Source: an uncultured Prevotella sp.
GTDB lineage: Bacteria > Bacteroidota > Bacteroidia > Bacteroidales > Bacteroidaceae
DNA length: 64,000 nucleotides
Reading direction: 5' to 3'
NCBI GenBank assembly: GCA_902495455.1
Contig: CABUXJ010000010.1
Coordinates: forward strand, 19,862-83,861
A model generated the notes under the pieces. The model saw only the letters and a list, made by a program, of their open reading frames with translations. It ran no database searches and was not told the DNA's origin. Both the position numbers and the translations under genes were made by a program. Position 1 is the stretch's first letter, and every line of letters starts with the position of its first letter. Shown piece by piece: positions 9,049 to 16,402 of the stretch.

Positions 9049-11889
9049 CTATTTGATTACAACGTTCACCATGCGCTTCGGCACGACGATGACCTTGACC
9101 ACCTGCTTGCCTTCCGTGTACTTCTTGGCACGTTCGTCGGCCAGCACGGTGTCTTCAATTGTCTTGTTGTCGGCGTCGGCGGCAAACTGCATCTCGAAGC
9201 GGCGCTTGCCGTTGAAGGCCACGCCGAGCTGTACGGAGCTTTCGACGAGATACTTCTCTTCACACTTCGGCCACTCTGAGTCACAGACACTGCCTTCTCC
9301 TCCGAGAGTTTCCCAGAGTTCTTCGGCTATGTGCGGAGCGAAGGGCGCGATGAGGATGACGAGCGTGCGGAGCAGACTGCGGTCGTTGCACTTCAGCTGC
9401 GACAGTTCGTTGACGCAGATCATAAATGCCGATATGCTCGTGTTGTAGCTGAAGTTCTCGATATCCTGCGTTACTTTCTTTATCAGTTTATGGACGGACT
9501 TGAGCTGTTCGGGCGTGGCCGTGCCGTCGTTGCAGACGATTGTGTCGCTGCCTTTGGGATAGAACAGACCCCAGAACTTCTTCAGGAAGCGGTGGCAGCC
9601 GTCGATGCCGTTGGTGTCCCAAGGCTTGCTCTGCTCCACCGGACCGAGGAACATCTCGTACAGACGCAGCGTGTCGGCACCGTAGCGCTCGACGATCATG
9701 TCGGGATTGACCACGTTGTACATCGACTTCGACATCTTCTCGACGGCCCATCCGCAGACGTACTTGCCGTCTTCGAGGATGAACTCGGCGTCGTTGTACT
9801 CCGGACGCCATGCCTTGAAGGCCTCCACGTCGAGCACGTCGCCGCTGACGATGTTGACGTCGACGTGTATCGGGGTCGTGTCGTACTGGTCTTTCAGGCC
9901 GAGAGAGACAAACGTATTGGTGTCTTTTATTCTATAGACGAAGTTGCTCCGACCCTGTATCATACCCTGATTGACCAGCTTTCCGAACGGTTCCTCCTTG
10001 CAGGAGTAGCCGTAGTCGAAGAGGAACTTGTTCCAAAAGCGGGAGTAGATGAGGTGGCCCGTGGCGTGTTCCGTGCCGCCGACATAGAGGTCGACGTTCT
10101 GCCAGTATTCATCCACCTGCTTGTCGACGAGCGCCGTGTGGTTGCGCGGGTCCATGTAGCGCAGATAGTAGGCTGAGGAACCGGCGAAACCGGGCATGGT
10201 GTTCAGTTCGAGCGGGAAGACGGTGACGTTGTCGATGAGCGTGTTGTCAACAACCTTGTTTTCCTTTGTGTCCCATGCCCACCGTGTGGCGTGCCCGAGT
10301 GGAGGCTCGCCCGTCTCTGTCGGCAGGAACTTGGCCACTTCGGGCAGCTCCAGCGGCAGACACTCCTCGGGAATCATGTAGGGCATGCCTTCCTTATAAT
10401 ATACCGGGAAAGGCTCGCCCCAATATCTCTGACGCGAGAAGATGGCGTCGCGGAGGCGGAAGTTGACCTTCACGCGGCCGAGATGGTTCTCCTCTACATA
10501 TTTTTTCGTGGCGGCGATGGCCTCCTTGACGGTCAGACCGTTGAGGGAGAAGCCTCCTATGGCGGTCTTGCCTTCGGCCGGTGAGTTCATCACGGTGCCC
10601 TCCTTTGCGTCGAAGCTCTGTTCGCTGACGTCGGCGCCCTCGATGAGCGGGATAATGGGCAGACTGAAATGTTTGGCGAAGGCATAGTCGCGGGAGTCGT
10701 GGGCAGGAACGGCCATGATGGCGCCCGTGCCGTAACCGGCGAGTACATACTCCGAAATCCACACTGGAATCTTGTCACCCGTGAAGGGATTGATGGCGTA
10801 GGAGCCTGAGAACACGCCCGTCACGCGGTGGTCGCTGATGCGGTCGCGTTCGGTGCGCTTCTTGACGTAGGCTATATATTCGTCGACGGCGGCGCGCTGA
10901 CCGGTTGTGGTCAGCTGGTCAACAAGCTCGCTCTCGGGTGCGAGCACCATGAATGTGACGCCAAAGATGGTGTCGGCGCGGGTCGTGAAGATGGTGAATT
11001 CTATGTCGCTGTCGGCCACCTTGAACTGCATCTCAGTTCCTTCGCTACGGCCGATCCAGTTCTTCTGCGTCTCCTTCAGCGAGTCTGTCCAGTCGATTGT
11101 CTCCAGTCCGTCGAGCAGACGCTGTGCGTATGCCGACACGCGGAGACACCACTGGCGCATTTTCTTCTGTATGACGGGATAGCCGCCGCGCTCGGATACG
11201 CCGTCGACGACCTCGTCGTTGGCCAGTACCGTGCCCAGCTGCGGACACCAGTTGACCATCGTCTCACCGAGATAGGCTATGCGGTAGTTCATCAGGACCT
11301 CCTGCTGACGCTTCTCGTCCCATGAGTTCCACTCGTCGGCGGTGAACGTCAGTTCCTCGGAGCATGCAGCGTTGAGACCCTCCGTACCGTGTTTAGGGAA
11401 AGCTTCGAGGAGCTCTTCGATGGGGCGGGCACGCTTGGTGTCGTTGCAGTAGTAGCTGTTGAACATCTTCTGGAAGGCCCACTGCGTCCAGTGATAGTAT
11501 TCCGGGTCGCAGGTGCGTATCTCGCGGCTCCAGTCAAATGAAAAACCAATCTTGTCCAGCTGCTCGCGGTAGCGTTTGATGTTGGCCTCGGTCGTCACGG
11601 CCGGATGCTGTCCAGTCTGGATGGCATACTGCTCTGCGGGCAGTCCGTAGGCGTCATATCCCATCGGGTTAAGGACGTTGTAGCCCCGCTGACGCTTGTA
11701 GCGGGCGTATATGTCGCTGGCGATGTAGCCCAGTGGGTGGCCCACATGCAGTCCCGCTCCCGAGGGATAGGGGAACATGTTGAGCACGTAGAACTTCTTC
11801 TTTTCCTTGTTTTCCTCCACGCGATAGGTCTGCTGCTCGACCCACCGCTGCTGCCACTTCTTCTCGATTTCTCTAAAGTTATATTCCAT
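9049..11889 (-). CDS. leuS: Leucine--tRNA ligase
   Basis: This cytoplasmic class I aminoacyl-tRNA synthetase charges tRNA-Leu. Its 946 residues are somewhat longer than the E. coli enzyme. The HIGH motif appears as PYPSGAGLHVGHPLGY (residues 40-55). The CP1 editing domain follows (TTRADTIFGVTFMVLAPE, GTGAIMAVPAHDSRDYAFA), then the KMSKS motif at about 718-722 and an anticodon-binding C-terminal region. A TACATTTG box at 11931-11938 on the minus strand fits a promoter. The gene heads the leuS-rdgB-porZ set. Confidence 0.98.
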   Translation of the reverse strand: MEYNFREIEKKWQQRWVEQQTYRVEENKEKKKFYVLNMFPYPSGAGLHVGHPLGYIASDIYARYKRQRGYNVLNPMGYDAYGLPAEQYAIQTGQHPAVTTEANIKRYREQLDKIGFSFDWSREIRTCDPEYYHWTQWAFQKMFNSYYCNDTKRARPIEELLEAFPKHGTEGLNAACSEELTFTADEWNSWDEKRQQEVLMNYRIAYLGETMVNWCPQLGTVLANDEVVDGVSERGGYPVIQKKMRQWCLRVSAYAQRLLDGLETIDWTDSLKETQKNWIGRSEGTEMQFKVADSDIEFTIFTTRADTIFGVTFMVLAPESELVDQLTTTGQRAAVDEYIAYVKKRTERDRISDHRVTGVFSGSYAINPFTGDKIPVWISEYVLAGYGTGAIMAVPAHDSRDYAFAKHFSLPIIPLIEGADVSEQSFDAKEGTVMNSPAEGKTAIGGFSLNGLTVKEAIAATKKYVEENHLGRVKVNFRLRDAIFSRQRYWGEPFPVYYKEGMPYMIPEECLPLELPEVAKFLPTETGEPPLGHATRWAWDTKENKVVDNTLIDNVTVFPLELNTMPGFAGSSAYYLRYMDPRNHTALVDKQVDEYWQNVDLYVGGTEHATGHLIYSRFWNKFLFDYGYSCKEEPFGKLVNQGMIQGRSNFVYRIKDTNTFVSLGLKDQYDTTPIHVDVNIVSGDVLDVEAFKAWRPEYNDAEFILEDGKYVCGWAVEKMSKSMYNVVNPDMIVERYGADTLRLYEMFLGPVEQSKPWDTNGIDGCHRFLKKFWGLFYPKGSDTIVCNDGTATPEQLKSVHKLIKKVTQDIENFSYNTSISAFMICVNELSQLKCNDRSLLRTLVILIAPFAPHIAEELWETLGGEGSVCDSEWPKCEEKYLVESSVQLGVAFNGKRRFEMQFAADADNKTIEDTVLADERAKKYTEGKQVVKVIVVPKRMVNVVIK

Positions 11890-12278
11890 CGTCGATATGA
11901 TTGTTTATCCTTCTATATATAAATAATGTGCAAATGTAATACAAAAAAACGAGAAAAGGAGATAGTTTCGTATATTTTCGAGAATGAGGATGAGCCTTGT
12001 CATGACTTAAAACCGGTCAAGTCATAAAGTAAAATAAGTTATATTACTTTATGATACGGTCTTTATCATGACTTCATGTAAGCTTTTTCGCATTGTGTAA
12101 ATATCGCAGTTTTTTTATAAAAGGATGTTGAGAGGCAAAGCATTATTGCACGTAATAATGGCAGAGCGACTGCTGTAAAGAAACTTTGCGTTTTAGAGTC
12201 TTTGCGCTTTGGCGTCTTTGTGTTTTTTTCGTATATTTGCGGGCAGACAAGTTATAACCGACCTAACCTTTCGACGAA
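11890..12278. other. Divergent intergenic region between leuS and the 12279 gene
   Basis: This AT-rich spacer is 389 bp. It holds the probable minus-strand -7 box of leuS (TACATTTG, 11931-11938). It also has a 10-bp perfect hairpin, CATAAAGTAA...TTACTTTATG (12023-12053), flanked by CATGACTT words on both sides (12001 and about 12068). The forward promoter listed separately completes it. No gene or tRNA was seen. Confidence 0.6.
12208..12239 (+). promoter_or_regulatory. Bacteroidota-type promoter of the 12279 gene
   Basis: TTTG at 12208-12211, 20 nt, then TATATTTG at 12232-12239. It lies 40 nt before the ATG at 12279. Confidence 0.7.
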
Positions 12279-12956
12279 ATGGCTAAACCGACAAATTGGT
12301 CAGACGAATACTGGCTGTTGCTGCTCCAGTTGTATCTGAGTCGCCCCGTGGGTGTGAAACCCGCTTACAGCCGCCCGATGGTGGATTTGAGTCTCGAACT
12401 CCATGTCCACCCGCAAGTGCTTCACGAGCGCATGATTGCCATCGCCCGACTCGACACACCGCGCGTGGAACACATTTGGCGAACCTATGGCAACAATCCG
12501 CGACGACTGGCTCGTGCTGTGAAGATGATCAGGAGTATGAACGGATTCAACAATGCCGGCGATTTCTACGACGGCGTGGATACCTGTGAGACATTTGAGC
12601 TTGACTTCCGTCCCATCGACGGATGTGACGGGTTGACACCGGTCGTGCTCATCCTCACGCTCGACCTCTACTTCCGGCTTGTGCCCGACACGATGGTTGC
12701 CGCCACTCCCGAAGTTGTCGCTCTGGCGCGCCTCACGTCGACGCCCGTCGAAACGATTGTCAAGGTGATGGCTTGCTTCCGCAATCATGACCCTTACTAC
12801 AGTCGCTATGTCGGGCGTCCCGCCTCCGAGACCGACGGGACTCCGCTCGATGCCGCCTGCCGCTCCGTCTGGCTACGTTTCGGCAACGGCAATCCTGAGG
12901 AACTGGCGACATTCGCAAAAGAGCTGGAGGAATACTACAGGAAAATTAAAAATTAA
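12279..12956 (+). CDS. Protein of unknown function, 225 residues, probably cytoplasmic
   Basis: I do not recognise the family. The protein starts MAKPTNWSDEYWLLLLQLYLSRPVGVKP, and this part resembles the opening of small DNA-binding or HTH-like regions (SDEYWLLLLQLYL, then SLELHVHPQVLHERMIAIA). The middle has TPRVEHIWRTYGNNPRRLARAVKMI. The C-terminal part is helical and acidic (GNPEELATFAKELEEYYRKI). There is no signal peptide or membrane segment. It has its own promoter and is monocistronic or weakly linked to the SGNH hydrolase downstream. Its composition is like neighbouring genes, which argues for a real, native gene. Confidence 0.8.
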   Translation: MAKPTNWSDEYWLLLLQLYLSRPVGVKPAYSRPMVDLSLELHVHPQVLHERMIAIARLDTPRVEHIWRTYGNNPRRLARAVKMIRSMNGFNNAGDFYDGVDTCETFELDFRPIDGCDGLTPVVLILTLDLYFRLVPDTMVAATPEVVALARLTSTPVETIVKVMACFRNHDPYYSRYVGRPASETDGTPLDAACRSVWLRFGNGNPEELATFAKELEEYYRKIKN

Positions 12957-12980
12957 GAATTAAGAGAAATATTCACAGGG

Positions 12981-13025
12981 GTTGTCCTTAAGGACTTTAA
13001 GGACCTTAAGGTCTTTAAGGACTCC
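12981..13025. repeat. Tandem CTTTAAGGAC-type repeats
   Basis: Four to five near-tandem 9-11-nt units (TTAAGGAC, TTTAAGGAC, CTTAAGGTC) lie just before the SGNH hydrolase start. They form overlapping small palindromes. They keep an upstream frame open, which produces a false longer N-terminus for the hydrolase. Confidence 0.75.
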
Positions 13026-13047
13026 CTTAAAAAAACAACAAAAAAAA

Positions 13048-13857
13048 ATGAAGAAGAACATCATCACCATCATCCTCTCTCTGCTCATCGCCATGCCCTC
13101 GGCTGCACAGCAGGCCCTCACCCATCCGTGGCAAGGCAAGCGTGTCGCATATCTCGGCGACTCCATCACCGATCCGCGCAACAAGGCTGCAAAGAAAAAA
13201 TATTGGAACTGGTTGCAGGACTGGCTCGGCATAACGCCTTACGTATATGCCGTCAGCGGTCGCCAGTGGAACGACATACCGCGACAGGCCACGCAGCTCA
13301 AGCAAGAGCATGGGGATAATGTCGACGCCATTCTCATCTTCGTCGGAACCAACGACTATAACAACGCCGTGCCGCTCGGACGTTGGTGGGACGAACGTAT
13401 GGAGAGCGTCGAATATGGTCATGGCTATGCCAAGCGCAAGGAAGACCGTATGCGTCGTATACCCGTGATGGATAAGGACACCTATCGCGGCCGCATCAAC
13501 ATCGCTCTCGACAGCCTGAAGCGCATCTATCCGACCAAGCAGATTGTGCTCCTCACGCCCATCCACCGCGCCGGCTTCTATGCCAACGAAAAGAACTGGC
13601 AGTGCACGGAGGACTATGCCAACCGCTGTGGCGAATATCTCGATGCTTACGTCAAGGCTACATGTGAGGCCGGCGGCGTCTGGGCTGTGCCCGTCGTGGA
13701 CCTCTATTCGCTCTGCGGTCTGATGCCTATGCTCGACGAACATGCGCAATACTTCAACCGCGCCGACACCGACCGCCTCCATCCTAACGACCGCGGTCAC
13801 GAGCGTATCGCCCAAACACTGATGTATCAGCTGGTTTCATTGCCCTGTGGGCAATGA
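13048..13857 (+). CDS. Secreted SGNH/GDSL-family hydrolase
   Basis: This exported esterase-like hydrolase has 269 residues when started at ATG 13048, which gives a clean signal peptide MKKNIITIILSLLIAMPSAAQ. The in-frame extension to 12982 is made of tandem repeat and is rejected. Block I is VAYLGDSITDP with the nucleophilic Ser. The Gly/Asn block is ILIFVGTNDYNNAV. The catalytic Asp-His block is DRLHPNDRGHERIAQ near the C-terminus. Such proteins often deacetylate sugars, but the substrate is not evident. The stop codon lies inside the inverted-repeat region that follows. Confidence 0.88.
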   Translation: MKKNIITIILSLLIAMPSAAQQALTHPWQGKRVAYLGDSITDPRNKAAKKKYWNWLQDWLGITPYVYAVSGRQWNDIPRQATQLKQEHGDNVDAILIFVGTNDYNNAVPLGRWWDERMESVEYGHGYAKRKEDRMRRIPVMDKDTYRGRINIALDSLKRIYPTKQIVLLTPIHRAGFYANEKNWQCTEDYANRCGEYLDAYVKATCEAGGVWAVPVVDLYSLCGLMPMLDEHAQYFNRADTDRLHPNDRGHERIAQTLMYQLVSLPCGQ

Positions 13858-14088
13858 AAATGTTGAATGTTGAGTGTTGAATGGTGAGTTGGTCGGCCAA
13901 AGGCCGATGTTGAATTATTAAATTATGAATTAGCTACGCCATAAATTTGTGTTGATCATTGCCTATAATGAAGGGATGGGTCACTGCGCAGCCAATTCGT
14001 AATTAAATAATTCAACATCGGCCTTTGGCCGACCAACTCACCATTCAACACTCACCATTCACCATTCACCATTCAACATTCTCTTTAT
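13858..14088. repeat. Inverted repeat of CATTCAACATTCACC/GGCCGATG type, copy 1
   Basis: The left part runs GTTGAATGTTGAGTG, then GGTCGGCCAAAGGCCGATG and TGAATTATTAAATTATGAATT. After a ~60-nt spacer the reverse complement returns (AATTCAACATCGGCCTTTGG, then CCATTCAACACTCACCATTC). It fills the space between two convergent genes. A second copy is at 24737-25010. Confidence 0.85.
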
Positions 14089-15036
14089 CACCACCTGTGC
14101 CGATATCTCGCGGTTGGCGGCTTCGGGAATGACGAGTGAGTTGGCGCTTTCGATGACATCGTCGGTGACGATGAGACCGCGGCGCACGGGCAGACAGTGC
14201 ATGAACTTGCCGTTGTTGGTCACGGCCATGTGCTTGTCGTCGATGGTCCAGCTCATGTCGCGGGACAGGATTTTGCCGTAGTCGGCCGGATTGGTGACGC
14301 CCGGACAGCTCCAGTTTTTCGCATAGACGAAGTCCGCACCCTCCAACGCCTTCATCTGATCATATTCCACGCGCGCGTTTCCCACGAAGCGCGGGTCAAG
14401 CTCGTAGCCCTCCGGATGAGTAATGACGAAGTCGACGTCGGCCGCGTTCATCCACTGAGCAAATGAGTTGGGCACGGCCTGCGGCAGTGCGCGGCAGTGA
14501 GGAGCCCACGTCAGGACCACTTTCGGGCGGCGGGGAGACGCCTGAAGGTCGAAGTGCTCATTGATTGTGATGAGGTCGGCGAACGCCTGAAGCGGATGGA
14601 CCGTGGCCGTCTCCATCGCGAAGACGGGCTTGCCACTGTACCGGATGAACTGATGGAGCACGGTTTCGGCGTAGTCATACTCCCTGTCGGTCAGTCCGGC
14701 AAACGAGCGGACACCTATCATGTCGCAATAGGACGCCATCACGGGGATGGCCTCGAGCAGATGCTCGCTCTTGTCGCCGTCCATGATGACGCCGCGCTCC
14801 GTTTCTAATTTCCATGCTCCGGCGTTGACGTCGAGCACGATGACGTTCATGCCGAGGTTCATCGCAGCCTTCTGCGTGCTCAACCGTGTGCGCAGAGAGT
14901 TGTTGAAGAATATCATCAGCAGCGTCTTGTGCTTGCCGAGATGTTCATATTTGAATCTGTCCTTCTTTATTTCCTGTGCCTCGGCCAGCGCTGTGCGGAG
15001 GTCGCCGAGGTCTTCAACGTTGATGAATGTTTTCAT
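14059..15036 (-). CDS. argF': N-acetyl/N-succinylornithine carbamoyltransferase
   Basis: This enzyme carbamoylates an N-acylated ornithine, the arginine route used by Bacteroidales. The 325-residue protein has a carbamoyl-phosphate loop FFNNSLRTRLSTQKAAMNLG (about residues 48-67), in place of the STRT loop of ordinary ornithine transcarbamylase. Other motifs are MDGDKSEHLLEAIPVMASY, FAMETATVHPLQAFADL, TWAPHCRALPQAVPNSF and KFMHCLPVRRGLIVTDDVIES. The last contains the HCLP signature. Acetyl versus succinyl specificity depends on loop residues that I cannot assign with certainty. The last codons overlap the edge of the 13858-14088 repeat. No other arg gene is adjacent. Confidence 0.93.
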   Translation of the reverse strand: MKTFINVEDLGDLRTALAEAQEIKKDRFKYEHLGKHKTLLMIFFNNSLRTRLSTQKAAMNLGMNVIVLDVNAGAWKLETERGVIMDGDKSEHLLEAIPVMASYCDMIGVRSFAGLTDREYDYAETVLHQFIRYSGKPVFAMETATVHPLQAFADLITINEHFDLQASPRRPKVVLTWAPHCRALPQAVPNSFAQWMNAADVDFVITHPEGYELDPRFVGNARVEYDQMKALEGADFVYAKNWSCPGVTNPADYGKILSRDMSWTIDDKHMAVTNNGKFMHCLPVRRGLIVTDDVIESANSLVIPEAANREISAQVVIKRMLNGEW

Positions 15037-15067
15037 ATAGCCATATAGTTTGGTGATTATTGTACTT

Positions 15068-15204
15068 TTTTCGAGGAGGGAGGAGTGTGGAGGGAGGAGT
15101 GAGAATAGTTTTGTTGAAGAACCTTTTTATCAACGTTGTTGAAGAATTATACAACCAATAAGACTATTCTCATTCCTCCCTCCACACTCCTCCCTCCTCG
15201 AAAA
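15068..15204. repeat. Inverted repeat of GAGGAGGGAGGAGTGTGG type, intergenic copy
   Basis: The arms 15068-15108 and 15164-15204 (41 nt each) are complementary with one mismatch. The loop contains GTTGTTGAAGAA words twice. It sits between the carbamoyltransferase and the M28 peptidase. A relative of the same family lies inside the reading frame at 17718-17868. Confidence 0.9.
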
Positions 15205-15213
15205 TATTCGAAC

Positions 15214-16191
15214 TCACTTCTCGCTGAACAGCACCTGTATCACCGTCTGCCCCACGGCCTGCAGTGTTCCGCGGTCGATATGTGCCATGTCGTCGTTGAC
15301 GGTGTGCCATGTCGGGCCGAACGAGCTTGCCTCGCAGTCCGGATAATACGGTATGATGTCGATGGTAGGGATGCCGGCGATGCGGTTCACGGGCACGTGG
15401 TCATCGTTGACGCCGCCGCCGTCGGTTGCCGGGAATATGTTGCCGTAGCCTATCGCTGCCGCTGCCGCCCACACCTTGTCGACGATTGCCGGTGCGAAAT
15501 GCTTCGAGACGAGTTCCTTGTGGAACCGCGCCTCACTGCCGCCGACCATGTCGAGCAGTATGCCGTAGCGTGCCTCGTAGCCTTGGCGATGCGGATTTGC
15601 CGCCCAGTGTTGTGCTCCCAAGGCCCATGTGTCACTGTCGTCGCCTGTCGATTCGACCCACTGGGGCGTCCCCCAGTCTTCCGCGTCGAAGCAGACGAAG
15701 TCCACTCCGAGGGCGAGCGAGTCGCCTCCGGCTATGAGCCGGGCCAGTTCGAGCATCACCGCTATGCCGCTCGCGCCGTCATTTGCCGCCATGACAGGCT
15801 TCCGCCAGTTGGCTTCGTCAGGATCGTTGTCCGCCCACGGCCGGCTGTCCCAATGGGCGCAAAGGAGTATGCGTGTGGTCTCCTCGGGCCGATAGCTTGC
15901 TATTATGTTCTTGCAGCGTAGCGGCGTGCCGTCATATCCCTTGACGGTGGCGTTCTGTTCGATGACTTCGAGGCCGTAGCCGCGGAACTTTCCGGCTATC
16001 CACTGTCCGCAGCTGTCGTGCGCCGCACTGTTCATCGTGCGCGGGCCGAAGGCACATTGTGCCTCGCAGAAGGCATAGGCACTGTCGGCGCAGAACGTCG
16101 GGCCGACTGGTTGGACACTCTCCGAGCCTACTGAAGAGGATTTCTTATTGCTGCAACTGATGAGACATAGCAGAACTAAGACCCACCCCAA
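15214..16191 (-). CDS. M28-family metallopeptidase lipoprotein (glutaminyl cyclase-like)
   Basis: This is a zinc-dependent exopeptidase/glutaminyl-peptide cyclotransferase-type protein, probably lipid-anchored. The visible core has ILLCAHWDSRPWADNDPD (metal ligand His and Asp), ANDGASGIAVMLELARLI (bridging Asp), VCFDAEDWGTPQW (Glu/Asp pair), DDHVPVNRIAGIPTIDII and PTWHTVNDDMAHID (final His ligand). A lipobox LISC precedes SNKKSSS. The frame is open up to ATG 16299, but that part (16192-16299) is built from dispersed repeats. A TTG at 16191 gives a compact lipoprotein signal, MGWVLVLLCLISC, so I place the start there. ATG 16299 remains possible. Confidence 0.8.
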   Translation of the reverse strand: MGWVLVLLCLISCSNKKSSSVGSESVQPVGPTFCADSAYAFCEAQCAFGPRTMNSAAHDSCGQWIAGKFRGYGLEVIEQNATVKGYDGTPLRCKNIIASYRPEETTRILLCAHWDSRPWADNDPDEANWRKPVMAANDGASGIAVMLELARLIAGGDSLALGVDFVCFDAEDWGTPQWVESTGDDSDTWALGAQHWAANPHRQGYEARYGILLDMVGGSEARFHKELVSKHFAPAIVDKVWAAAAAIGYGNIFPATDGGGVNDDHVPVNRIAGIPTIDIIPYYPDCEASSFGPTWHTVNDDMAHIDRGTLQAVGQTVIQVLFSEK

Positions 16192-16282
16192 CTCTCCCGA
16201 AAGGAGGGAGCCTGATATGTCTTTGAGGCTTCTCAAAGCGGATTTGGGTCTCCGTGTCTCTGTGTCTCTGTGTTCTGAAAAC
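16172..16282. repeat. Repeat-derived sequence at the 5' end of the M28 peptidase frame
   Basis: Positions 16172-16210 match the CCACCCCAACCCTCCCGAA element with a few changes. Positions 16250-16282 match the CACAGAGACACGG element found at 4669-4738. Both read through in the peptidase frame without a stop. Part of the lipoprotein signal (GWVL) is encoded by the CCACCCCAA arm. Confidence 0.75.
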
Positions 16283-16402
16283 GAAAATATATTGTTCATT
16301 TGATTGTCTTCGCTTTATATCAATAATGTATCAGATTACATTTTAAACGTATCCGATGATGCTCTTTTATGTATCAGACAACATTTAATATCCCGTTTCC
16401 GG

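Noticed and set aside
12982..13047. Upstream start for the SGNH hydrolase
   Set aside because: The extra residues come from CTTTAAGGAC tandem repeats, and ATG 13048 gives a perfect signal peptide.
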